Part shown: piece after piece, positions 1 through 10,954 of the stretch | How the letters are laid out: each line of letters begins with the position of its first letter | How positions within the stretch are numbered: the first letter of the stretch is position 1 | Assembly (NCBI GenBank): GCA_001632435.1 | Contig: KV424145.1 | Span: forward strand, 1-35,471 | Length of the DNA stretch: 35,471 bases | Direction of reading: 5' to 3' | DNA from: Calocera cornea HHB12733 | Taxonomy: Eukaryota > Basidiomycota > Dacrymycetes > Dacrymycetales > Dacrymycetaceae | The notes under the pieces: generated by a model | The model's input: the letters and a program-made list of their open reading frames with translations, nothing else | The model's database searches: none | Told to the model about the DNA's origin: nothing | Position numbers and translations under genes: made by a program

Positions 1-3000
1 CCCCGCCCCTCCGGTATTTTCCAACTCCTCGGTGGAATCCTGTACGACGTGTACCATCGGTCGATACAACTTTACAACATCAGGCCAACCCTGATGTGGT
101 GACAACTTCGCTATCTGGTTACCAGCCAAACACGTTGCTCCCCCTCAACACGGCTACCATTCCAGCACCCTCCACCACCGACGCACCTCCCATGCGCACA
201 TTCAATATCGACTCCGAAGAGGCCTACGATGGACTTCCAGTTGAAAACCTGGATATTCCTGTCTCACACGCACCAGGAGTTGGCGACCTGCATAGGGCGA
301 CCGAAACGCCCCTTCAGTGCTACTTCGACGTGCATCCCAAGGCGGCGGTCAGGGCCATATGTCTTCTCATTGTCCATCTGCATTCTCGTCATGGCCTCCC
401 GCACTTGGCTTGCTCCCAACTGGCCACCCAGCTGTACACAGTACTTGTTTACTTCGGCGCGCTCTCACCCTTAGCGGAAATGACGCAGACATCGGCACCG
501 ATTCGTACCTTGAACACCATGTACAAGCGGCTGCGACTCTGGGACCGATTTGAAGTGAAGACACTGTGTCCGAAGTGCTGGGCCTTTGAGAGCTTCGAAA
601 ACAACCAGATAGACCCGGGCTGGATCGACGAAATTGGACTTGAGACTCCGAATACGGCGACAGACTTGGACAAAGACTTTCAGAAGTACTGCCCACGCTG
701 CAACATGCCGTTGTACCAGCTGGCACCTAAATCGTCTATCCCCCGTGCGCTCCGGCAAGCGCCTTACGATCTGCTCTCGGTTCAACTGGCGGAATTTCTG
801 GGGCAGCCTGGTTTCGAGGCTGCGTGCGAGAGTTATCTGGACGACAGGCGATTCCCGGGGGTCTACTCTGGCTTACAAGATGGAACCGTCTGGCAAAACA
901 TGCTCATGCCAGACGGTACTCGTTTCTTTCCCCGGTCTCGTCAGGAAGCAGCTCAGCAGGATGAGCTTCGCCTCGGCGTTGCCTGCTCCTGCGACTGGTT
1001 CAACCCCAATCAGTCGTCTTTCGCGGAGTCCCATTCGGCTGGCCCTCTTTCGATCTGTATATCCAACCTACCTCCTGAGCTGCGGTATGTGGCCTTTCCC
1101 ACCGGTTCGCCCTCACTGATCCTTCATTGTGTAGCTTCCGAGTGCATAACCTGGTCCTAATCGGCATACTGCCTGGACCGAAGGAACCGACCGGCGATCA
1201 GTTGCAGCGGTTTCTCCGCCCTCTGGTTGACGATCTCCTGCGGCTGTGGCAAGAGGGAATAACGATCAGAACCCCCAAGCATCCTCGAGGTGAGTGATGG
1301 GCGGTCGATACAACTTTACAACTCACCCTTCCCTAGGGCGCCGAGTACGTGTTGCCCTCCTGGCAATCATCTGCGATCATCCCGCATTGTGCAAGATGTG
1401 CGGCTTCTCTGACCAACGCCACAACACGCGACCATGCACCCAGTGTGAAATTTCGAGGGTTGATATGCTGGCCAAGGGCTGGGAAACCGAGAGCGTGCCT
1501 CTCCGGGACGGGCAGCTGCACAAGCGTCGTGCTGCTCGAATGTACGCGCTTCGTCAAGCCAACGCGCCCGAAAACAAGATTCAGGCGTACTTCACTCGGT
1601 ATGGTGCGCGATGGACTGAATTCAGCCGTCTGCCTTACTTTGACCCGGTCACAATGGGGGTCATTGACCCCATGCACACATTCCTCCAAGGTACGTGGAC
1701 TTTGGTGTCGGAGACATCCATTCACCATCCCTAGGCCTGACTAAAACCCTTTGGTTCAACAATTGGGTACAAGGCGGCAAGCAGGGTAAACGAATTCTTC
1801 GGGAAGGGACTGCGGCGGGCACTCGACGTGAGCTAGACGCTATCCACGATATGCTCGCGACGTTCGAGATGCCTGTCTGGTATGCTCGGCTTCCCAAACA
1901 GGTAGGCGAGCCGGGAGGAGGTAGTCTTACGTCGGACGAGTGGAGGTGTCTTGCTGTGCTCTATGGGCCGGCCGCGGTAAGTGTTCCAGTTTGCTTCTGA
2001 ACCGCGTTCTGACCAACCAACCAACCACAGATTCCCCCTGTCCTTATCGCTGCGGGGCATCCCACGGCCGCTCGCAACTACCTCAAGCTTGCCGCGTCCA
2101 TCAAGATCTTCATGAGGAGAGAGATCACCGAGGTAGAGCTGCGGCGTGCCGAGGAGCTGTACAGACAGTTCTTCGAGGAATATGTTGAGGTACGTTGGGA
2201 GTGGTGGAGTGGGACTGGACTGGCGTGACAGTCGGTACAACTTTACAACTCACCCGTCGCCCCATCTATTCCTTTCATATTGATAATAACTCTATCAGAT
2301 CTACGGCTCGGAGAATGTCACGCCAACCTTTCACTGGATTATGCATATGGGGGACCAAATTCGACGATTCGGGCCTGTGCATGGCTTTTGGACTTACCTA
2401 TTTGAACGGCTCAACAAACTTTTAAAAGGCTTCACCACAAACGGGCACAAGAGCGGCGTGATGGAGGTCACATTTGCAAGGGAGTTGAAGCGGGAGATGA
2501 GTCTGTCGCGCCTGGTAAGCACATTCTAGTACCTCTGATGCTTGTTAACAACTATATAGAACCATGTGCTATCAAGCCAGCACGAAGACCCGCTGGCGCG
2601 CCTCCTTGCGAATGAGCTGAAGAAGAACCCTGGCGATCTGTCTCGAACTGGGACGCTGGCGAATATGGCGGCTGAGGCTCAGGATCTGGCTGAAGTTTCG
2701 GCAGGTGGCCGACCCTGCTGCCCCGGGGGCAGCGAGAAGAACCTTGTTCTGGATCGTGAGCTTCAGATTCGCCTTCTGGAGTGGTATCGTCGCGTCCACC
2801 CCCACGTGTCGATCTATGATCCCGGGGAGCCTACGGCGCCATGGCGGGCCAACTATCTCAATCATCGAGGGATGTTTTACCCCGAACTGCGGCTGGACGG
2901 CAAACGCATTCTGACTGTGCGCGAGGAGAAGTCGAATAAGAGCGATTCATTGGTGCTCTTGCAGTATCAGCCTGGAACGCAATGGGTAGGCGAGCTCCGA

Positions 3001-3447
3001 GCCGTCGTGAGGCATGCGCAGGACGGCGTGGATCCGCCAGTGACATTCGCTCTGGTAGCGTGGCTGGTACCTCTGCAGGACACCCCTCCGCATGCAGACC
3101 TTTACCGGGACCTGTGAGTTGCTTACTCCGTTGTGTGCTTTGGGTGTACCGACTCTCAGTCGGTATAACTTTACAACTCACCCCAACATTCTAATGCCAT
3201 TTTCCAGCAAAGAGCTCGAAGTTGATTTCTGGAAGTACAACGTATACCAGGGGCCGGATGACTTCGGCCCCGATCCTCTCGTTCCGGCAAGCGAGATCTG
3301 TGGAATGGCAGCGCGGTGCACGATGGATATGGGAGGTCGACGGATCTGGATCACCACGGGCCTCAGCAAGGTACGTGTATACGCGCATTAACATGTATTC
3401 ACTGGAATCCTAACGGGGCGGTCTACTAGAATGGGCGCTCGCTATAG
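1..3447 (+). CDS. Tnp2-family transposase (CACTA/CMC), 5' end cut off by window
   Basis: DDE-type transposase that would cut and move the element. Predicted exons are 84-1084 (an exon may also end near 48), 1135-1289, 1337-1690, 1735-1976, 2031-2189, 2299-2514, 2560-3113, 3208-3370 and 3430-3447; all junctions keep frame and give about 953 visible residues. Family signatures read in order: a CPKC...CPRC cysteine-pair region, CDWFNP (Asp codon 993-995), RRVRVALLAIICDHPA, a second cysteine cluster (CKMCGF...CTQC), IDPMH (Asp codon 1666-1668), a GTRRELDAIH segment, and GFWTYLFERLN (Glu codon 2404-2406). The two Asp and one Glu fit the catalytic triad proposed for CACTA enzymes; this assignment is inferred. 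No internal stop is needed, so the gene looks potentially functional. The first intron acceptor is ambiguous (83 or 125). The last exon codes for only five residues. Confidence 0.92.
63..78 (+). repeat. Intron motif copy 1 (ACAACTTTACAAC), Tnp2 first visible intron
   Basis: The core matches the other copies, but CATCAG follows instead of CTCACC. This is the most diverged copy and it also provides a possible acceptor AG. Confidence 0.7.
1304..1328 (+). repeat. Intron motif copy 2, Tnp2 intron 1290-1336
   Basis: Contains ACAACTTTACAACTCACC in a 47-bp intron. The motif fills nearly half the intron, and its CTCAC is the obvious branch-site candidate, about 10 bases from the acceptor. Confidence 0.85.
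2231..2255 (+). repeat. Intron motif copy 3, Tnp2 intron 2190-2298
   Basis: Contains ACAACTTTACAACTCACC preceded by CAGTCGGT. The acceptor is more than 40 bases downstream, so this copy may not be the branch site actually used. Confidence 0.85.
3159..3184 (+). repeat. Intron motif copy 4, Tnp2 intron 3114-3207
   Basis: Contains ATAACTTTACAACTCACC, one base different from the consensus, preceded by the same CAGTCGGT as copy 3. The shared flank extends the similarity between copies 3 and 4 to about 26 bp. Confidence 0.85.
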
Positions 3448-3660
3448 CTACTATAGGGAAGTGCATCCGGAGGCTTATGACGTCCTTGCGAGTCACTGAA
3501 AGATATACTGGACAGAATAGCATGTACACAAGGTATAATTAGCTGTAATCGGGTAAGCAAGTACTTCACTCCGGATGAGATGCAGCTGACTTACGATTGG
3601 ATATATTAGAGAGGCTCCTTGACTGGTCGTTGCAACCACCCAACACCATCCAGTCGTGCA
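3448..3660. other. Convergent gap between the two transposon genes
   Basis: About 210 bp separate the tnp2 stop codon from the partner-gene stop codon, so 3' UTRs of both must meet or overlap here. No clear terminator or repeat was seen. Confidence 0.5.
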
Positions 3661-5478
3661 TTAGCTGCGTCCAGACGTAGGCGCAGTCAGCATAGATGCT
3701 GTAATGTGCTGCGCTCGTGTGCCCAACGATGTTGGCCATCCCGTGCGGCGCTTCCAATACGACTCGTCCCACTTGGGGAGTTGGGTCGCCGCCCATTGAG
3801 GATTCAGCATGAAATCGAAAGGGATAACCTCGGGCATGCGATGACTAACGTTGCCCAGGTCTGCGCGTGGTTTCTCTGGTTTCTTCTGGGTTCTGGGTCT
3901 CCCTGCGCGCTGCGCCTTAAACCATTCCCAGAGCTGAGACCGGTGAGATTTCGTTAACGCGCCAAGAGAAGTGTACTGACATTGGGATGCATCCAGACAG
4001 GCCGCCTCAACTCCAAGGCCTCGACTCGGCCTGGAGAATCCCGCATGTGAGCCGAAATGCTGCCCTTCTCAAAGAGTGCCTGCCGCCACGCCGGGGTCTG
4101 GATCCCCTCCTCATCTCCGGACCATTCCTCGCCCATCCACTCCTCGTTCACGAGCTCCAGTTCCACCAATGCATGATTGAGCTGATTATCCTCGCAGAAC
4201 TCCTTGATCCCTTTGCGGATCTGGTCAGCGGCCTGCGTCAGGGGTAAGTACAGTCCAATTCGGCGATAGGGAGAAGATGCTGACTATGTTGCGTCTTTCT
4301 CTGCGTTTGCCCTGGCGTCTGCGGAGCGCGCTAGCTGCACCGTTGTCTTTGGCATCATGCACCTGCGTCTGCCAAACTGCCTTCATTCCAGGCCACGATT
4401 TCTGGGCGAGATCGATCAGAACGTTCTCGTCTAGCCAGCGGGGACGATACGCAGGAGGTACAACGCCTTCCTCGCTCTACCATCATCGGTGAGTTGTAAA
4501 GTTGTAACGACAAGGAACCAGGGGCTTACCATCTGAGTGCGGAGCACAGCGTCCGCAGCACGCTGTTGAATCCGGAGATTCTCGATGTCGGTCAACTTCG
4601 CGTGAAAGTTCGGGATCAAGAACGGGCCAACGCCGGCCTCCTCATCCGGGGGCGGCCCACCCGAATTCGGCATCGTGCGGCCAGCCGCATATCCAATCAG
4701 GCGCTGCATCGTCCTCAGCATTTCCCTCTGTCGCTGGTAAGTCTTGTGATGCGCGCAGGCCAGATATTGACACTTGCCTGCAGAGTTTTCTTCATGCGAA
4801 TATCCGTCTCGTCAAATCCTTGTTTCTCCAGCCTTGTTAACGCCCCTGCAACGCGTTTGGGAGGATGCGCGCCATCGTCCAGGTCAGCTTTCAGCGCTGG
4901 TCTTTTCTTGCGTGGTTTGCTGAGGGGGGTCAGACCAATCTCATTTTGGGAACTGCTGGAATCATCGATTCGATCATCCGGAGGAGCTAGGGGGGCTTGG
5001 AATGCCAAGGAAGCGGATTGGGTGTCGCAGGAGGGCTGCATCTGTGGCACGGGAAGCTGTGTCTCGGGCACGGAGCTGGGCAAGGAGGATGGAGGTGATC
5101 CCAGGAAGGTATCGGCCTGGGGAGCTGGTGCAAGAGGTGGGCTAAAGGTTGGGAAGGGAGGAAATCGCGTGAGTTGTAAAGTTGTACTGACTGAGAAGGA
5201 AGAAGTACTCACGGCATATGTAGTGCAGGACGAGCGCTCAACTCGTGGGTGAGGAACTTGATCCTCCGGCCTCGTGCAAGCTGGTCGACTTCCTTGCTCT
5301 CGACGTCATATACCGCCATCAAGTCACGAATCTCCTCGACAAGGTTCATAGTCAAGAGGAGACCAGGGTCGATCGGGGGAGGAGAGGGAGACAGGCCGGG
5401 GTCGAGCCAAGGAGCCTCCATCGCTGCAGGAGAGGAGGGTAAGAGTGACAGGAGTGCGGCGGCCTCTCTTATAGGCAT
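3661..5478 (-). CDS. Transposon partner protein (possible TnpA-like), 516 aa, function unknown
   Basis: Exons on the minus strand are 5213-5478, 4778-5141, 4530-4733, 4285-4476, 3981-4232 and 3661-3933; they join in frame to 516 residues. I do not recognise a named domain, although I recall similar hypothetical proteins in mushroom-forming fungi. Visible features are a Pro/Ser-rich N-terminal half, a basic stretch (KPRKKRPALK) that could be a nuclear signal, a central segment rich in charged and Gln residues (QREMLRTMQRL, then IENLRIQQRAADAVLR) likely to form helices, an ENVLIDLAQKSWPGMKAVW block, an acidic EEWMGEEWSGDEEG patch, and a Trp-rich C terminus. Because it is partnered with a transposase in a CACTA-like element, a TnpA-like role (binding element DNA, regulation) is a reasonable guess without direct evidence. 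Intron 4734-4777 uses a GC donor. The ATG at 5476-5478 is the first in frame. Confidence 0.72.
4488..4510 (-). repeat. Intron motif copy 5, partner-gene intron 4477-4529
   Basis: Reads ACAACTTTACAACTCACC on the minus strand, the sense strand of the partner gene. The same motif therefore occurs in introns of both convergent genes. Confidence 0.85.
5168..5191 (-). repeat. Intron motif copy 6, partner-gene intron 5142-5212
   Basis: Reads ACAACTTTACAACTCACG on the minus strand, preceded by CAGTCAGT, close to the CAGTCGGT flank of copies 3 and 4. Sense orientation relative to its gene. Confidence 0.85.
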
Positions 5479-5487
5479 GAAAGACTG

Positions 5488-5552
5488 GCCTTTCCGTGTA
5501 CGGAGCAGGAAAAATTAGGTAGCTTCTGTGAGATGTTTCCGTGTACGGAAAG
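5488..5552. repeat. Two palindromic TCCGTGTACGGA repeats
   Basis: TTTCCGTGTACGGA occurs twice about 40 bp apart, near 5493-5506 and 5535-5550. The second is a 16-bp inverted repeat, TTTCCGTGTACGGAAA. They sit just upstream of the partner-gene start codon, where the promoter and subterminal region of the element should be. In plant CACTA elements, short subterminal repeats are bound by TnpA; the same role here is inferred. Confidence 0.6.
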
Positions 5553-7560
5553 ATAATCAAAGATGGCTCCTGAAAGGAAGCCTTTTCTATCATAAGATTG
5601 CCAAGAATAGTCAAGTGAATCTAGGCCTATTACAGGCTGCAACGAATAGAAAAGCTAAGCTGTACTAGTACTCAAACACGGAATGAAAGGTTGGTTGGTT
5701 GTGGGTTACCTAGGTTAAGCAAGGTAAGCGTTCGGACAATAGATCAGGTGACTTTTACGTACCTGTCAGGGGCTATGAAAAGCATCCCTAAAACGCGGTG
5801 ATTGTGCCGCATGAGCATGTGCTTTCCTTGGGTTCTCTGGGCCGTGTTTTCCCAGCCGACTCCGCTAAGGAAAGATACGAGAGCTGGGTGACGAATGCCG
5901 GGGATGGTCGTGCGCGTCAAGGTCGATGCTGCGGATCCAATGTGTTGCGCTGGGTGGCCCGTGTTAATCAGCGAGCACGGAAAATTGAGGGCATCGCGGA
6001 AAAATCGACGATGCCTGCTGCTACGTATCGCGCTGGAGAAGTGTTTCGTGTATTTGTGTACGGTACAGTCTTCTGCATGCGGGTGAGGCAGGGCCAGCAT
6101 AAACGATCGTCCCTTAGTTTGGTATATACACATGCCGATTGCGGGAGGATGACGAGTGATGACCGTATTCCCCAGGCACGCTCGCAGCTTATCTCGACAG
6201 CGGATCCACTTCCTTAACCAGCGGGGCTTCCCCGCAACCGGCTCGTCGAGTCCATACCGTGCTTCGGTGAGAAGAGCGACCCAAGCCCGTGCTCCCGGCC
6301 CCGTCCCCGGCTGTCAGGCCCGATCACCGATCACAATACGCTCACGATCACCCACAAGCGCGCCGATTCGACCTCTGTTTTCGGTCTCGGATGGGGATGG
6401 GGTTTGCAGGTGAAAATCGGCATATGTATACCCCACGCGTCTTACGTTGTGCCTCACACGCTTCCACGCTTGGGTAAGCGCGGGAGGGGCCGGAGGACCG
6501 CGCCGGGAGGGCCCGGGCGGTGCGCGCGCAGAAGCCAGAAGCCAGAAGCCGGGGAGGACACGGAGCCGAAGGTTCGGGATCGGAGGTGCGGAGTAATTAT
6601 GTACAACCCCACCGAGATAGCGGCTATTCTTGTGCGCCGGTGTATCATAGGTTTGCTACGAGACGAGGCAGACCCGGATGCATGTTCAAGAGGTCGCCGT
6701 TGGACCGATAAAGTGCTGCAATAATAATGTAGCGAGCGGGCGGATGGGCCCACCGCAGGACGGATCGGAGTGGATATATGGGGCATTGGGTTATCGTACT
6801 CGTGCTGTGATCGGACGCGGCGATAATCAGCGCGGACGCCAGGCATGGCTTGGGTCACTTAGGTCAGACCAGCCCAGGGCCTAGGCTGCTGGTGCTGGTG
6901 CTGGTGCTGAAGCAAATGGGAGAGAAGCCGAGCAAGAGACTTCGTTCATGGTCGTGCATGCGAACGCAAACGCAATTGAGGCGTGCTGCGGGCGTGACAT
7001 TTGTATTGGATTTTTAGGTTGACAGGTCCGTTGGCATCCAGGCTGGGAGGTGTGGAGAAAGGTGGAGAAATAGGATGGCGGGCGGAAGGGAATGACGGGG
7101 AAGGCTGGCATGGCTGGGGTTCGGGGCGGTGGAGGAAGGCTGTTCTGCTGGGCTGAGCTTCGCGCTCGCTCGCTTGCGAGAAGGTGGGCGAAGCGGTGGG
7201 AAGAGCGAGACCCATTTCGCCGAGGATTATGACGGTGGGGTCGCAGGTCCTCGGAGGCAAGCATGATGCAACGGGCGAAAAGCTTCGCTGAGCGGGTCTG
7301 ATGCCGGGCTGGCCCACCCGGGCATTCCGGAGCGTCGCGATGTCCGGGGCGGGCGCGGGCGCGGGCGCGGACGGGAGCAAAGCTACTGCGGGCGGGCGAT
7401 GGCCGCGGCCGAGGGCGATGAGTGCGGGGGCGCGCTCCCCTGCCCCCCCCCCTGGCGTCAGGCCGTGCCCGCTCAGGCGCCTGGCGGCGTAAGGAGAGAC
7501 ATGGCAGGCCGACCGAGTCTCGCAGGCTTTGCGTGCCCAGCAAGGTGGGCCGGCTCTTCG
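5553..7560. other. Intergenic region, no supported gene
   Basis: Open frames exist on both strands but none shows a recognisable domain or a plausible splice chain. The first 200 bp may still belong to the transposon. Composition rises to very GC-rich beyond about 6480. Small simple repeats occur: TGCTGG units near 6890-6908 and GGGCGC units near 7345-7370. Confidence 0.5.
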
Positions 7561-8926
7561 GGGGCGGGAACGTGAATCCCCCCCTCCTGCCCCCTCTCCT
7601 CCCCCTCCCCTCCAGCCTATCGCCCCTCCCGTGTGAAACCCAAAACTTAGTCGTCGGCCGGGGCCTCCCCCTTTCCCCCACAATAAGTCATCAAATCAAG
7701 CCTCTTTCCACTTCCTGCCCTCTTCGCCCTCTTCGCCTCCTCCTTCTGCTTTCGACGACCACGAAGACCCACGCACCCACGCACCCACGGCAGTGCAGCA
7801 CTACTCTATTCTCCCCCCGGCCCTGTCGCGACGGCGACCACACAGCACGCAGCACCCTCACCCGCTATTCGCTCCAGCCTGATCTGATCGACCCATATCC
7901 AGCCATACGGCCCAATCGCCCGCACGCTCCCCGCGCCCAAGCCAACCCCAAACCTCATATTCGAGCTAACCCACGCCCGCGCCCGCCCGCCCCGCTCGTC
8001 AAAGGCACAGCGCACCGCATCGCATTTTCGGCCCTCGTCAACTCCGCAGATCCCGAATTCTTGCGGGGAAATTATCAGCCAGCTTCTGCGTATTGCCTAT
8101 TGATTGCCTGATCGCCCGCCCGACGCGCCGGCGTTGCACCTGCATCACCCAGCTAGCGCGGCATTGCATTGCCCAGCGACCGACACACTGACCTCCTCGC
8201 GGGCCCCTTGCTCATCAATCAAGCAGTCATATCGCATCAGGAATCCGGAATCGCGCCGCCCACGCGCCCGCTGTCGCTTCTGCTTCCCCGTCCCAGCAAA
8301 GCAACGCAGCGCAACTCGCTCCCGCGGCAGGCAGTCCGGAGAGGCCGCACCCCGCACGCTCGCCCACCTTCCCCATTCGTCGGCGACCCTCGAGCTCGGC
8401 GCGCGCGGAGAAGTCGGTCCAACCCGCTCGGCCCATTTCAAGCCGTCCCGCGCCTCGTCGCCTCGCCTCGCCTCGCCTCGCCGCACAATAGCTGGGAAAG
8501 GAACAAAGCCGGTGAACGGACAAACGGCACTGCAAGTCACCCGCGGTCCCAGCACGTAGCCAGGAGTGCCCACACGAGACACGCCTGTGCCACCCGGTTC
8601 CCTCGCCTTCCAGGTTCGTCCCCGCTCTTGTTGGTGCTGTGTCGCGCGTTCGCGCCCTTCCCCCTTCCCCCTGTTCCCTTTTTGCCCCTTTGCACCCCAC
8701 CCGCACCACCACACAAAGCCACCACCACGCTACCCCTCCCCCTCTCGCTGCCCCCCCCTTATTTTCTTCCCCACCATCACCCCCGCACCGCCCTTGTAAA
8801 AACACCTCATCTTACGTCCCTCCCCCTCTCTTCCTCCCACGTTCCTCCCTCCTCCCCACCACCCCCTCCTCCCCTTCACCCCACCTTCTCCCTCTCCCCC
8901 CTACCCCTCCTGCCTTGATTCACACA
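7561..8926 (+). promoter_or_regulatory. Probable promoter and long CT-rich leader of the CreA-like gene
   Basis: The + strand is strongly pyrimidine-rich, most of all at 8640-8925, up to the CreA-like start codon. Such CT tracts are typical just upstream of start codons in highly expressed or regulated fungal genes. A GCCTC tandem repeat lies near 8455-8480. Several upstream ATGs exist, so translation control by upstream reading frames is possible. No transcription start can be read from sequence alone. Confidence 0.5.

Positions 8927-10954
<2,028 letters not shown>

Larger units (their letters stand above)
1..5750. mobile_element. CACTA/CMC (Tnp2-type) DNA transposon, left end outside window
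   Basis: Two convergent multi-exon genes, a Tnp2 transposase on + and a 516-residue partner on -, lie tail to tail with about 210 bp between stop codons. Convergent or paired genes are known in CACTA-like elements. Both genes share an 18-bp intron motif found nowhere else in the window, which ties them to one element. Upstream of the partner gene are two palindromic repeats (near 5494 and 5535) resembling subterminal protein-binding sites. I could not identify a terminal inverted repeat or a target-site duplication, so the right border near 5750 is only a guess from where element-like features stop. The open frames suggest a recent, possibly intact copy. Confidence 0.8.

Noticed and set aside
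6881..7683. Two long overlapping minus-strand frames (266 and 245 aa)
   Set aside because: Both are open only because the region is very GC-rich; translations are compositionally biased and show no family signature.
8639..8926. Upstream in-frame extension of the CreA-like protein
   Set aside because: The extra residues are Pro/Ser/Thr from a CT tract and there is no conserved sequence; the ATG at 8927 follows the tract, as is usual for fungal leaders.
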